Below, in pieces: positions 37,009 to 48,585 of a DNA stretch of 64,000 nucleotides. Positions within the stretch are counted from its first letter, which is position 1. Every line of letters starts with the position of its first letter. Source of the stretch: Mimachlamys varia (lineage: Eukaryota; Mollusca; Bivalvia; Pectinida; Pectinidae); contig OX392542.1 of the NCBI GenBank assembly GCA_947623455.1, positions 11,291,625 to 11,355,624 of the forward strand, in the 5' to 3' direction. The notes beneath the pieces are model-generated. The model did no database searches. It was not told the origin of the DNA and saw only the letters and a list, made by a program, of their open reading frames with translations. The translations under genes and the position numbers were made by a program.

Positions 37009-38177
37009 TACCTCTTGTCACCAGCTGACATCTAACCCCTTATCACTAGCTGACATTTGACCCCTTATCACTAGCTGACATCTAACCCCTTGTCACTAGC
37101 TGACATCTAACCCCTTGTCACTAGCTGACATCTAACCCCTTGTCACTAGCTGATATCTAACCCCTTGTCACTAGCTAATATTTGACCCATTATAACTAGC
37201 TGATACATAACCCTTGTCACTAGCTGACATTTGACCCCTTGTCACTAGCTGACATCTAACCCCTTGTCACTAGCTGACATCTAACCCCTTGTCACTAGCT
37301 GACATCTGACCTCTTGTCACTAGCTGATATCTAACCCCTTGTCACTAGCTGACATCTGACCAACTTGTCACTAGCTGACATCTAACCCCTTATCACTAGC
37401 TGATATCTAACCCCTTATCACTAGCTGATATCTAACCCCTTGTCACTAGCTGATATCTAACCCCTTGTCACTAGCTGAAATCTGACCAACTTGTCACTAG
37501 CTGACATCTAACCCCTTATCACTAGCTGTTATCTAACCCCTTGTCACTAGCTGACATCTGACCCCTTGTCACTAGCTGACATCTAACCCCTTGTCACTAG
37601 CTGACATTTGACCCCTTGTCACTGGCTGACATCTGACCCCTTATCACTAGCTGACATCTAACCCCTTATCACTAGCTGACATCTAACCCCTTGTCACTAG
37701 CTGACATTTGACCCCTTGTCCCTAGCTGACATTTGACCCCTTGTCACTAGCTGACATCTGACCCCTTGTCACTAGCTGACATCTGACCCCTTGTCACTAG
37801 CTGACATCTGACCCCTTGTCACTAGCTGACATTTGACTCCTTGTCACTAGCTGACATCTGACCCCTTGTCACTAGCTGACATCTAACCCCTTATCACTAG
37901 CTGACATTTGACTCCTTGTCACTAGCTGTCATCTAACCCCTTGTCACTAGCTGACATCTAACCCCTTATCACTAGCTGACATTTGACCCCTATCACTAGC
38001 TGACATCTAACTCCTTATCACTAGCTGACATCTGACCCCTTGTCACTAGCTGACATCTAACCCCTTGTCACTAGCTGACATATAACCCATTGTCACTAGC
38101 TGACATTTGACCCCTTGTCACTAGCTGACATCTGACCCCTTGTCACTAGCTGACATTTGACCCCTTGCCACTAGTAA
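37009..38177 (+). repeat. 25-bp minisatellite, about 46 units
   Basis: The unit is CACTAGCTGACATCTAACCC plus CTTGT. Alternative states recur at fixed sites (CTAAC/TTGAC/CTGAC, TTGT/TTAT, GACAT/GATAT), and a rare 26-bp CCAACTTGT form appears twice in similar settings. Unit length is very constant. There are no open-frame by-products of note because stops recur. Confidence 0.97.
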
Positions 38178-38836
38178 AGTGTGTGTTTCCAGAACAGAAC
38201 AGGACATATTGCCTGATGCGTTTTTCTCTTTGGATATATATGCAATGAAGTTTGTTTAAATCAATATGTGAAAAAGCACACAAGATTGCAACCTCCCGGA
38301 CTGTATTTCGTGGCAGGTTTTGCCGGTAGTTTGACCACAACCTATCTGGTATAGTAGTTAAGTCAATATTGAATGCGGATTCGATTGTCTATATTTTTAG
38401 AGGTTTTCGGTGTCTACATTGTAAGATGATGAAATGTAGTCATCAATGGAAACAGATTATCAGTAACACATTCCAGTTAGAATGTTTGGAAGCTGACAAA
38501 TCTTGGAGTCGGCGGTGTTTGGTTTAAATCGGTGGTCTTCCGTATTTAATCGTCTCTCTGGAATAGATACCCGTACATTGCGTATGTCTATACAGCACGG
38601 TCTTGTATGCCGTAAAGTTGCTAATGAAACTTGGCAATATCTGTGTAAATCAATAAAGTTTATATTCAAAGACGTTTCGCGATATTTTTCATCATTTCAT
38701 CACCGGAATGAAAAACGTTATAGACCTTCAAATACCGTGTGCAGAAGAGATCACGAACAACTAAACCTTGTTTAGTATCGTATGTCTTGTTTACTTGTCT
38801 GGTCTAACTGGTCTAGTGGGCGAAACACAGAGTCTG
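38178..38836. other. no gene confidently seen
   Basis: Overlapping short frames on both strands (38146-38340, 38460-38669 and 38503-38775) with no recognisable family. Unique DNA between two arrays. Confidence 0.5.
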
Positions 38837-39226
38837 CAGACCAATTAAACGCGACGTTAGAACAGGTAAACCACAGACCAATGAAACGCGACGCAAGACT
38901 AGGTAAACCATAGACCAATGAAACGCGACGCAAGACTAGGTAAACCATAGACCAATGAAACGCGACGCAAGACAAGGTAAACCATAGACCAATTAAACGC
39001 GACGTTAGAACAGGTAAACCACAGACAAATGAAACGCGACGCAAGACTAGGTAAACCACATACCAATGAAACGCGACATTAGAACAGGTAAACCACAGAC
39101 CAATGAATCGCGACGTTAGAACAGGTAAACCACAGACCAATGAAACGCGACCTAAGACTAGGTAAACCATAGACCAATTAAACGCGACGTTAGAACAGGT
39201 AAACCACCGACCAATGAAACGCGACT
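38837..39226 (+). repeat. 37-bp minisatellite, about 10.5 units
   Basis: The unit is AGACCAATGAAACGCGACGC plus AAGACTAGGTAAACCAT. Two linked versions alternate: GCAAGACTAGG...CCAT and GTTAGAACAGG...CCAC. It is CpG-rich (CGCGACG) compared with its surroundings. The 132-codon minus frame across it is a by-product. Confidence 0.95.
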
Positions 39227-40010
39227 ATACAGATGGAGATCGCTTCATGGAACAGGGGCATGTGACAACATTTTTTTAAATGAATATGAAGCTTTATTAA
39301 TTTCAACACCATTGTTACATGTATGAAGTACAACACTCCATACTCCGTGTTTCATTTTAACCTTTACTTTTATCTGACGCCCGACATCAAAGATGGCGAA
39401 GCGCTGCTATTATAATATTCGGTGTGCCCAAAGCTGTATGGACTCCATCTTGGTGTTCTTGGTTGTGTAATCGTTGGATTGGCGACAAGAGCACATTCTC
39501 GTACTGTCCTAGGGTCACCAAAATGGTTTCGCCCAAATGAAGCCGTTCAGTTTTTCCATAAAGTAAAATTCATATGGCAATGCCTATATAGACTCTGCTG
39601 ACAGCGGTTTTTGTACGAGCCCCGTATATTTTACTTTACCTCGCGTCTAAATAAAGAAGCTTCGTACGGTCATTATCGCGTCCCCAAAGTTTCAGCAGTG
39701 CTGTCTATATATAGTTGATGTGTGTTTTGCATCGATTTGGATTCCAGGTTTTGCTAAATTGTATTCCGAAATATCTTGTGTCAGTATAGATTTTCTTACA
39801 TCAGAATGTATGTGGCATACCAAATGGCTCTAAAATTGATTTCGGTCCAGTCGATTTCGACTCGATCTTCTTGAAAAAAGTGCGGAGTTGAATTTATTCG
39901 ATTTTTTATGCCGTTGCCCAGAATGTTGTATACATCTCTAGGATCGTTGGTAGGTAAAACGAGAAAACAAAATGACATTGGCGAATTGATCAGAGCAGGT
40001 TTTATAAATC
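39227..40010. other. no gene seen
   Basis: Unique DNA. A 25-codon frame starting ATGGCGAAGC near 39392 is too short to support. Confidence 0.5.
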
Positions 40011-40340
40011 TCAGTTTGTCCTTGTTAATAAAGGTCCTGTTACATAAGTTTTAAATTTGATGGCGATATCAGTTCACAGCTGGGTTTGGACTCATTTATA
40101 CAGCCACGGTCAATGCAACTGTAACGTTCAATTAATGATCAGTAACAGGTGTTCCCCAGGGATCTATACTAATTCCCTTTTTATACTACACAGCTTTATC
40201 TGTATTATATACATTGCATCAGGTATACCTTCATTTTATGCTGCAAATGCAGACTTTAAGTATAATCCAGATGACACCTACATTCATCTTAATAAATCGA
40301 ACCTCTTGAATATATTAAATATAAACTACTGTAAAACGAT
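40011..40340 (+). pseudogene. second decayed LINE reverse transcriptase fragment
   Basis: The clearest mark is GVPQGSIL at 40148-40171, followed in that frame by IPFLYY where intact LINE enzymes have GPLLFLLY. In the neighbouring frame upstream, AISVHSWVWTHLYSHGQC fits the usual G-I-S...W-F-x-S-Y-L-S-N-R-x-Q block, and downstream SFYAANADF sits where F-Y-A-D-D is expected. So it is frameshifted and has lost its catalytic Asp pair. A 149-codon open frame (40057-40506) runs through the remnant partly out of the ancestral frame and is not a gene. It differs in sequence from the fragment at 2283. Confidence 0.7.
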
Positions 40341-42224
40341 ACAAATTATACACATTCATTTGCATCCATCAGCCTATAAACTGTATCAGACGCCACGGTG
40401 TATACAAGTGTTGAAAGGTGATACATTATATATTACATATTGCTTGAAATTACACATGGCGGCGATCTTCGTGTTCCAAGATGGCCACCGTATAATTTCG
40501 AGTTGAGTGACCCCTATTCGAAATTTATATATAAGATGAGGAAAAGCACATGTAGAATGTGTAGCCTTTGTCTGAACATTGTATACAATACAGGTATATT
40601 CAAGTATACTAAATAGAAGTATTTATTCTTCTTTGAGTAAAATAAATTATTTTGATATAAATCTGAAAGTGTTAACTTCGATACCCACGTGGAAAATTAC
40701 CCATGGTAGGTAACTGTAATGTATGCACGTGCTCAGTGAGCCGTGACAGAGATCCGTCTGATTTCACTCCTTAATCAGATGGCGGGAAACGGGTAGTTAA
40801 TGGCTGTTCCGCACGAGTACCTGCTTAAAACTTGTAATGAAACAACACTCACGGAAATGTCAATCCAATCACCTTTATTGAGACGAAAGGCGTCGTGACA
40901 CGACAGGTGGGAACCCTAATGAAGAGAGCCTGGTAACTCTTAAACGACCTAGATATAAATAAAACGTGTTGCTTGAGGAAGGGGAGACAACAAGGTGTAG
41001 ATAAACGTAAACCTTGCTATGTTGTAAGATCTTGATGAAATGTGTTGTACCAGATTCATCTTAAGTCCAATTAGAACAAGCAGGTTATATGCAGCAACGT
41101 GACAATTCTGGTGTTCCACAGTTGGCTGAATTGTAGTCAGCGTATAGGTTCTACTTTATATACAATATATCAGAGACTTTATAAAGTATACATGTGCATA
41201 TACAATGTACATGTATGTATGTCAAAAAAAAAGATAAAATATCCAGCAAGTACTTTCACATGCTTCTGCCAGCTCTTCATGAAAAATTATACTGGTAAAA
41301 GAAAAAAGGTAAAAGAAAGCTTTTCAGGAATCAGAGATTGTAGAAGCAAATGAAAGTACTTGGAATCTTGGTTTGTTTTATTTTTTTATAATATACATAC
41401 ACGTACATTGTATATACATGTTCTTTACAAGCTGCTGTCACGCGTGTTGGGAATCTTATTTTAAACATGATTTTGATTAGACGACAGCCGTTCTCGACAG
41501 GTAACCTCAGGTGAAACAAACAAAGGTAGAGGCTGTAATCACATTGTACCTAGCCACACCTGTTCACGGCGTTCACCATCAGCTTACAGCCGAGGTTTCT
41601 ATAACAGGTCTTGTGCTTCCTCACTCGAGTGACTAATATATCGATGGGTAATGCTTTCTGTCAATACAGATTTTCCTCGGGAAAAATTGGCTTGTTCCTG
41701 TGTATTGGGGATCTCATTGCTAAGCTCATCGAATAATAGCTGCAGCTTACCTGTTCTTCTCGCGCAAATTAGAAGATAATTACTTAACACGATTAGTGGG
41801 GTCCTCAAGACGGCGCGATCTTGAAAATTGATTAGAAATATTGATATTCCTCTGGGCCGAAACAGATTGTGTCGTTATCCTGTCTAGGAATAATATAAAT
41901 ATATACCTTGCCACCGTCTGTGTTGGTTCTTACATTTTAAGTAGATTGGTCAACTTCAGTGTTACGCTCATCTGTTTTCTGCAAGGAGCGTAAATGATGA
42001 GAGTACATGTAAGTGAGCGAAACACATCGAGTTTCGGGGAGACGATTTACTCTCCAGTCTCTGAAATTACACTGGATCTTGTTTCTAGAAGGAATTTCAA
42101 AGCTAGCAAAGCTGTACACACACGCTCTGGGTTTGGCATGTGGATATATATCAATTGTTTTGCATTGTAGAATAATAAAAGTTTTGATGTTTTGACTTAT
42201 ATAGAGAAAAGTAACGTTTTGGTA
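40341..42224. other. putative intron; no gene seen
   Basis: Unique DNA. Two ATGGC-type motifs (ACATGGCGGCG near 40455 and AAGATGGCCACC near 40478) resemble YY1 sites but have no supporting gene. Confidence 0.5.
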
Positions 42225-42650
42225 TTTTGTAGTAGGCTGGGGTGTGGTACGTCGGGGTAGGCAGGGATGTGGTAGGTTTGGGTGTTGTAGCAACTTGTAG
42301 GCTTAGGTATGTTTAGATATGGTAGGTTAGGGTAGGCTGTTGTAGTTTTAAATGGAATAAGTTTAGGTACATGTACATGCAGGTTTGGATGTGGTAGGTT
42401 GGGGTAGGCTTGGCTTTGGTAGGTTGAGGTAGTTTTGGATATGGTAGGTTTAGATTTGATAGGTTGGAGTAGCTAGGCTGGCGTAGACTTGGAAGTGGTA
42501 TAGTTTTGAATAGGTTTGGAAGTGGTAGGTTCGGATGTGGTAGGTTTATATTGTAAGAAGGTTCGGATGTGGTACATAATTGTAGGCTTGGAAAGGTTTT
42601 GAAGTGGTAGGTTTGGGAAAGTTTTGGATGTGGTAGTTTTGGGTATGGGT
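42225..42650 (+). repeat. G/T-rich degenerate tandem repeat
   Basis: Irregular reiteration of GGTAGGTT, GGGGTAGGCTT, TTTGGATGTGGTAGG and TTGGAAGTGGTAGG with about 20-30-bp spacing. The strand is strongly G+T with little C, and regular G-tracts suggest quadruplex or telomere-like behaviour, although no exact TTAGGG array is present. Confidence 0.8.
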
Positions 42651-42982
42651 TAGGAACGATTTATACGTATAACAAGGCTCATAAAACATTTATAACATAA
42701 GAAATACAGATACAAGTTGTGAAGATGCGGTGTGAGATTTGAATTATTCAATAATTTACTGGTTTGTATGATGTGCTCCATACAAGTGACAAGGAATCCG
42801 CGGAGATTCCTTGAAGATATTGATGTTTTAGACGATTGCAGTATAAATACGATATCATGAATACTGTGAGCTTCCTCCGCTATACTAATGGCGGACAGGA
42901 GAGACCTGGCAGTGTTATCCATCATGATAACGCCGCCATAGGCATTGATTTGAGACTTAATTTCCCGGAGAGCACCTGACAT
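42650..42982 (-). CDS. candidate small gene or exon, unknown
   Basis: A 110-codon minus frame beginning MSGALREIKSQINAYGGVIM with a run of likely amphipathic helices (SLLSAISIAEEAHSIHDIVF; GFLVTCMEHIIQTSKLL) and a basic end. Directly upstream on this strand (42983-43040) is an unusually CpG-rich stretch containing the palindrome CGAACGCGTTCG, which would suit a promoter. Against it: the second half is AT-rich, no family is recognised, and frames of this length occur by chance here. It lies antisense inside the putative intron. Confidence 0.3.
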   Translation of the reverse strand: MSGALREIKSQINAYGGVIMMDNTARSLLSAISIAEEAHSIHDIVFILQSSKTSISSRNLRGFLVTCMEHIIQTSKLLNNSNLTPHLHNLYLYFLCYKCFMSLVIRINRS

Positions 42983-43040
42983 CTACTCGATACACCCTGC
43001 CTACTCGCGTGCGCTCGTGCCACGAACGCGTTCGAGACGT
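42983..43040 (-). promoter_or_regulatory. CpG-rich segment with 12-bp palindrome
   Basis: Many CpGs in under 60 bp (ACTCGCGTGCGCTCGTGC, then CGAACGCGTTCG at 43023-43034), against very few in the surroundings. It abuts the start of the minus-strand frame at 42982. Promoter role is inference. Confidence 0.3.
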
Positions 43041-43239
43041 GACAAGTAGAAGATATAATTATAATTAAAATCCGAGTTCGATCAATTGCAAATCTGATCA
43101 CAACATTGTATGTTCAAAAATAAAGAACGTTGAGCGAGCACACAAACTCCTGCTGCTTGAGATCGATGTTCTCTCATGTTTGTCAGCGGAACCGAACAGC
43201 ATTGTTAATTTAACGAATACTGGATTAGATTTCTAGCTT

Positions 43240-43490
43240 TACACTTCCGGTTAACACTTCTGGTTCACACTTCCTTTTTTTCACACAGTGCACACTTCCG
43301 GATATAACTTCTTATTTTAGTAAACATCTGGTTTAATTTCCGGTGTACTTTCCTGATTCACTCTTCTGATCTACATTTCAGATTTACACTTCCGGTTTTC
43401 ATTTTTGATTTACACTTCTGGTTTTCATTTCTGATTTACACTTCCGGTTAACATTTCTAATTTACACACCCGGCTTACATTTCTGGTCTA
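43240..43490 (+). repeat. degenerate 20-bp-type repeat carrying ETS-like cores
   Basis: Alternation of CACTTCCGGTTAAC, ATTTCTGATTTA and CACTTCCGGTTTTC-like segments. At least five TTCCGG cores (around 43248, 43295, 43338, 43388 and 43440) sit in a common frame; ACTTCCGG is the ETS-family binding core. Spacing varies between about 40 and 52 bp, consistent with a decayed 20-bp unit. Confidence 0.7.
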
Positions 43491-44155
43491 TATCCATACG
43501 CCGTATCCTTTGTATCTCATGATCCTTAAGCGTTAGTGGGAAACTGCTAACGTCATATAAAAGACGCCGTGGCTTAGCCTGAATACGACAGCATGACATT
43601 CCACCATCCTGTGACTGTCATATAATAATTACAAAATGTAGTATATACAATGGGCTAGTCGGCCTCAGTTCATTGAATACAAAATATTAAACAGATCGCC
43701 AATGCGTACCAATAATCATGATGCATTTCATGTCGCTCTACTCGTACATGTACAAGATCCTGAATAACCCCTTCCGGCCAAAATCGAGTGAGGAAGTCAC
43801 GGGTGGTAATTTATCACGTTATAAATACGTAATTGTGTTCTATCCCTGGAACATTATAAAAAGCCAGTTGGTCCTACGTCATGTGATCTATTTGTCACAT
43901 GGGAATGGTCTCCTGGTTAGAAATTACGTTAAGCAGTCGGAGGTATTTTATTTCCCGCGTTTTATGCCGTTTAACCCTCACCATTGTGTGAGTGTGAGCT
44001 CTCAATTGAATTATATAATTAACCCTGATATTTAATGGCCTCTGTTTCCCGGAACTGTGCGCCACACTGCACCATATGTGTGTGTTACTGTTCTTTGAGA
44101 TTTGGTGCTGATGGTTCGAGAAAGAGTTTTTCCGTGGTAGGAATAGAAACATTCG
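43491..44155. other. no gene seen
   Basis: Two opposed short frames (43718-44035 + and 43895-44182 -) overlap each other; neither has family signal. Confidence 0.5.
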
Positions 44156-44452
44156 TCCGACACGTTCGTTAGCCTCCGACATGTTCGGTAACCTCCGACA
44201 TGTTCAGTAACCTCCGACATGTTCGGTAACCTCCGACATGTTCGGTAACCAAAGACATGTTCGGTAACCAAAGACATGTTCAGTAATCTCCGACATGTTC
44301 GGTAACCTAAGACATGTTCGGTAACCTCCGACACTTTAGGTAACCTCCGGCTTGTTTGGTAACCTAAGACATGTTCGGTAACCTTCGACATGTTCGGTAA
44401 CATCCGACATGTTCAGTAACCTCCGACGTTTTCGGTAACTTCCGATATTTTC
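44156..44452 (+). repeat. 19-bp minisatellite, about 15.5 units
   Basis: The unit is CCGACATGTTCGGTAACCT, 19 bp, with a common AAGACATG variant. The GACATGTTCGG core contains the near-palindrome ACATGT. A minus frame with a 19-residue pattern (three DNA units) crosses it and is a by-product. Confidence 0.95.
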
Positions 44453-46137
44453 GATAACAACTGAGATCGCCATTGGTGTGAAAATAGATATCAGAAATAA
44501 AACTCAGATATTTTTTTTAAATATTCCTCTTAGGATGACGTAACGCCAGATATTGGTAATAGATTGCTTCAACGTACTCTCATATTTTAATTCAAAATGT
44601 TGAAGGCACGAATGTACAGGTATTCTACGTGTAATTTAAATCTTGGAAGTATTTCTATCCTTTTTATCAAAATTATTGACAAACGACGCTATAACCTTAT
44701 ATATGCTTTCAGTTCCATTTCAGAATGAGTTTTTTGAGTTGAAGCTTCTGTCCGACACACATTAGCCCCGTGTAATTAGCCTTCTGTCACGCACCAGTCT
44801 ATAATTAAATGGACATTGCGATACGTTGTACTCTGGAGTAAAAGCAAGAGTATCAGGAAAACCTATTTGTGAAAATGTAATTCATTGAGTGAATATTTTC
44901 GGCCCGTATAGGATCCCAAAGGACTGAGTCACGCACGCTTACACAATGTTAAACAGATAAAGTAAAGGCACGCGGACAACCTTTCACGAAGTTTTGAAAT
45001 CAATTTATATTCGGTTTCTATTATTTTTAATACACATTAAAAATAGAAAAAAGGTAACTGCCTGTAAAAACACGAGTATTTGTTTTATTTATAGGAATTA
45101 AACCTCGGACTTTATTTGGATTCTGATATTTGAACGCTGTACATTACTGTATATATAGTCGATGCATGCGTCGCTTAATTTTATGATACACATGAAGTTT
45201 ATTGAGATCGTCGCATACACAAAGCTTCCCGTTTCTTTATGTCTGCAATCGCCGAGTTACTGCGCTATACGGTGTACAGACCTTTCTATAAGTCTCCGTT
45301 CGGACTAGAGACCAACAGATCAATTACCGGAATGATCGGTCAAGATGGAAAAGCTACACCAGCCCTCCTCGTGTTATTACGGGCTGTTATTGGATCTCCT
45401 CTCCATGTCTGTTCCCTATCATTTGTCTCGTCCCATCACCCGTACCTGTCCCGGCAGCCCGGCACGTTATTGGGTAAACCTTTGTAGCCTGGATCTAGCT
45501 TTTCCCTAGAGTCGACTCTATGTCATTGGTTTAGCTCCGGGAACAGACAGTAATAACAGCCCGGGCCTGCGTCCACCTGAATTAACCAATATCCCCGGAC
45601 TCCACCAGGGCTCGGTTGGCGCTAATTAATCAGAATTGATGCCACGGCGATAGTTATAGGTGCGCGTCAATTCAATATGCTAAAGTCGTCACTCAGTTGT
45701 AAATAGAATGTTCTTAGGGTAATAATTGGAAGTGGTGTCAGCGGTGGGATAGCATTGTTTTTTATCTGTCATCAAACACTTTATCATCTGTCGTATCTTT
45801 TGATTCAAGTCCGAAATCGTTCCATGGTCTCCGATATGTAAAACATAATGAGATCAATAAATAATGTACAACGATAAGTTTTTTTATGAACGCTGAAGTT
45901 AGAAAACCCTCCGGTCAGATTATGATTAAAATGTACCGAGTTGCATAAAAAGACAGCAATGAAAATGATTCCAACAGTCGCAATGGGACACCAGACCACA
46001 TTTCATATTCTCTGTGCTTTCATTGGAAAAATGTGCTCTTTGTCAACAACAAAATGAACAACAAATTACCTGCTTCAATACTGACTCTCCATGGCACCTC
46101 TGTTTATCACGGTCCAAACGTTTAACAGAACGTGTAA
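44453..46137. other. putative intron; GC-richer patch, no gene confirmed
   Basis: The stretch 45239-45680 is GC-richer than its surroundings and holds an 82-codon + frame (MSAIAELLRYTVYRPFYKSP start) without recognisable family. It also contains a homeodomain-type GCTAATTAATCAGAATTGAT near 45620. It could be a conserved regulatory block rather than coding. Confidence 0.4.
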
Positions 46138-46141
46138 GGCC

Positions 46142-46286
46142 GGGTCCCGGTTTCCTTAACTTAGGGAAATTCCTAAACTTGAAGTTTTCCATAGAAAAGC
46201 ATTATCGAAATTAATGAATATTAAGATACCCCCTTACATTCTATAAAACTTTCCCTAACTTAAGGAGCGTTGATGAAAACGGGCCC
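46142..46286. mobile_element. short foldback (MITE-like) element
   Basis: Imperfect terminal inverted repeats of about 30-40 bp. The left arm has GGGTCCCGGTTT then CCTTAACTTAGGGAAA. The right arm, read inverted, has GGGCCCGTTTTC then, after about ten extra bases, CCTTAAGTTAGGGAAA (15 of 16 match). The total of about 145 bp, non-coding core and GC-rich tips suit a MITE. No clear target-site duplication is visible. Confidence 0.65.
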
Positions 46287-46405
46287 ATACAAGATGAACC
46301 TCTGGAATGCTATATCATTGACCTTTATATATGCCCCAGATTTACCTCTATTTCATTATCATATTTATTTAGTAGTACAAATACACTGGAGAAGCAGCAG
46401 ATATA

Positions 46406-46408
<3 letters not shown>

Positions 46409-46443
<35 letters not shown>

Positions 46444-46446
46444 TAA

Positions 46447-46488
<42 letters not shown>

Positions 46489-46505
46489 TAACATCATCAT
46501 CATCC
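46409..46505 (+). repeat. (ATC)n microsatellite
   Basis: About 30 ATC triplets in three runs separated twice by TTAACATC interruptions. The minus strand reads as poly-Asp or poly-Met frames, which are by-products. Confidence 0.98.
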
Positions 46506-48585
46506 ACAGCTGTACCCCCAAACAGGTCGATTTAGTTCCCCCTGCTGGTACCAGTAAGGCCAGTAATGAGGTGTCGATAGGCGGTCTTTTCCACATACTG
46601 TCGCTATTTATATCCTCCATTTAGTGATGGTTCTCTCTCGACACATCTATTTTCAAGCTTCATTAACTTTCAATAAAGCTCCTCTTGAAAACCGAGTCCC
46701 ATATTTGATTATTTGAACGGTTGTATACATATCGGACACAGACAGTGGCGATTTGCGCACACCCTTACTTGGCGGCCATTAAGGGGTTACAGTCTAAACG
46801 CGAGTTGAAGTCGTCAATCAGGGTTATTGGAAGCTTAAAGCTTACGTATTTGGTTCGAGTTGAAAAGGAATTCATACGACTACTAGCTAGTTTCAACTTA
46901 TTTCTTACCTTTACCGGTACAACATTTGTACATACCAAAACAAAACTATACAAATATACAACACAAATGTACAACTATTCAAATACACATCAATGAAAAT
47001 AAACAACAGTACACAACAACGCAAATATACAACAACACAAATACACAAACCGCGTAAACACAGTATCTACCTGCTTCGCTCAAAGTAGATGTATATCTTT
47101 CGCTATGTTACATGTAGATGCAGGCCCTATTTATAACTATTAAGAAACGCTTTAGAAACAATCTTTAGAATTTATTTATAAAAAGCCGTATTGTTGAGCG
47201 CGCCTTTACAATAACCACCATTGTTACTTACACATTCATTGTAAACAAATTTACACAATATACGTCTTTATAATTATTATTGTTGGCGTGCTAAAACGTC
47301 TCCCAGTCCCTCCAAAGGAGGTGGTCTTTGTTTGTACAGATCTGTACTCACTAAATATCGATTTTTAAACTCGTGAATATAATTATATAGGGGCCTATAT
47401 TTATCGATAAGATATATACGTAGTGTTAATGTTGTGTATCCTATTGTGTCACGGTTGACCGACCATACATCTAGATACAGATAAAAACGCGTGATTACGA
47501 ATAAATTGAAACATATTCATCCGCGGGCTGCTTATGCAAATTGACAAACACGTTCCTACAAAGAAAAAAAAATGTTTTGATATTTGGGTCTCGTGGCGTT
47601 GACTATATTTCCCCCGGGTAACTGGCTATTTTTTTCTGTATAATGTTACACAGTTGTTCACAATGTACAATGTATGGGGATTACTTATGTGATATACTAT
47701 AGTGTCTTTTCAGAGGAGATGGATTTTATAGGCATAAATGTTCAGAGTGGAAACATAAAAGTGAAATTCGATACCCATTTGAAATAAGAAAAAGTAGAAA
47801 AAAATGACAAAATCAATTTTCTTGTCGAAAAGTTGAAGAGAACTCTGTACATGTACATGCAAAGATAAAAGAATATCTTGTCTGGGAAATTCGCTCACGA
47901 CATTTTACATAATGGAACTATTGAAAGTCATATTTACACAATTTATACGATAATAGCCTGCACATGTAGATAATAAATACGTATTTCAGTGAGCGTTGTT
48001 ACGACACTGGCATTATAATTACTTAAATGTACTCGAGGTGTTTGAAAATTGCTGGTGTACAATTACATTTGTTGAATACTACTCTGTGCATGGACTTTAA
48101 AATACTTACAATATGTCATTGTGGATAATTGTCCGTATCAATGCTGGGAGGTATTTAACGCTTGGTATATCTACATATACTTATAGTGGAGAAAACAGCC
48201 CGAGCGTTTCACACACTTGAGATTTTTAAAGAGGCCGGGAATCTCTGATATTGTTCCTTCACGTAGTTAATAAGTCACGCTACTTGTAAAAGTTCAATTT
48301 GAACTTACGTTACAGTTAATGAAGGCGAAGTTGGTGACTAGCGAGAGGAAACGCTACACGAGTGTTCTACACTGGCTCGTTCAGCGCTATCTGATACCCA
48401 TATACCCACGTATCTAACTGAATAGCGCTCATATGTAAAAAGGAAACAAAGGCGTTAGGGCCTATTGTGATGGTATAATCTACTCGTCTTGATCTCTGCA
48501 TACAGTGTGCTGTGGGAAGGTATAACAACGTCTTTCGACTCCGTCAATCTTTACTCTAAAGAAGTATATATACTGGGATCTTCTT
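46506..48585. other. putative intron; no gene seen
   Basis: Includes an ACA/CAAATACA-rich tract (46965-47050) of low complexity. No RNA gene or splice-bounded exon supported. Confidence 0.5.

Noticed and set aside
38772..39170. 132-codon minus frame with GLWFTCSNVAFHW-type repeats
   Set aside because: Translation of the 37-bp minisatellite, with no start or end outside it that looks coding.
42225..42650. interstitial telomere
   Set aside because: G/T-rich with GGTAGG motifs, but no exact TTAGGG array.
44032..44403. 123-codon minus frame with a 19-residue pattern
   Set aside because: Three 19-bp units make 57 bp, so the pattern is the satellite itself.
46325..46620. poly-Asp and poly-Met minus frames
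   Set aside because: Translations of the ATC microsatellite.
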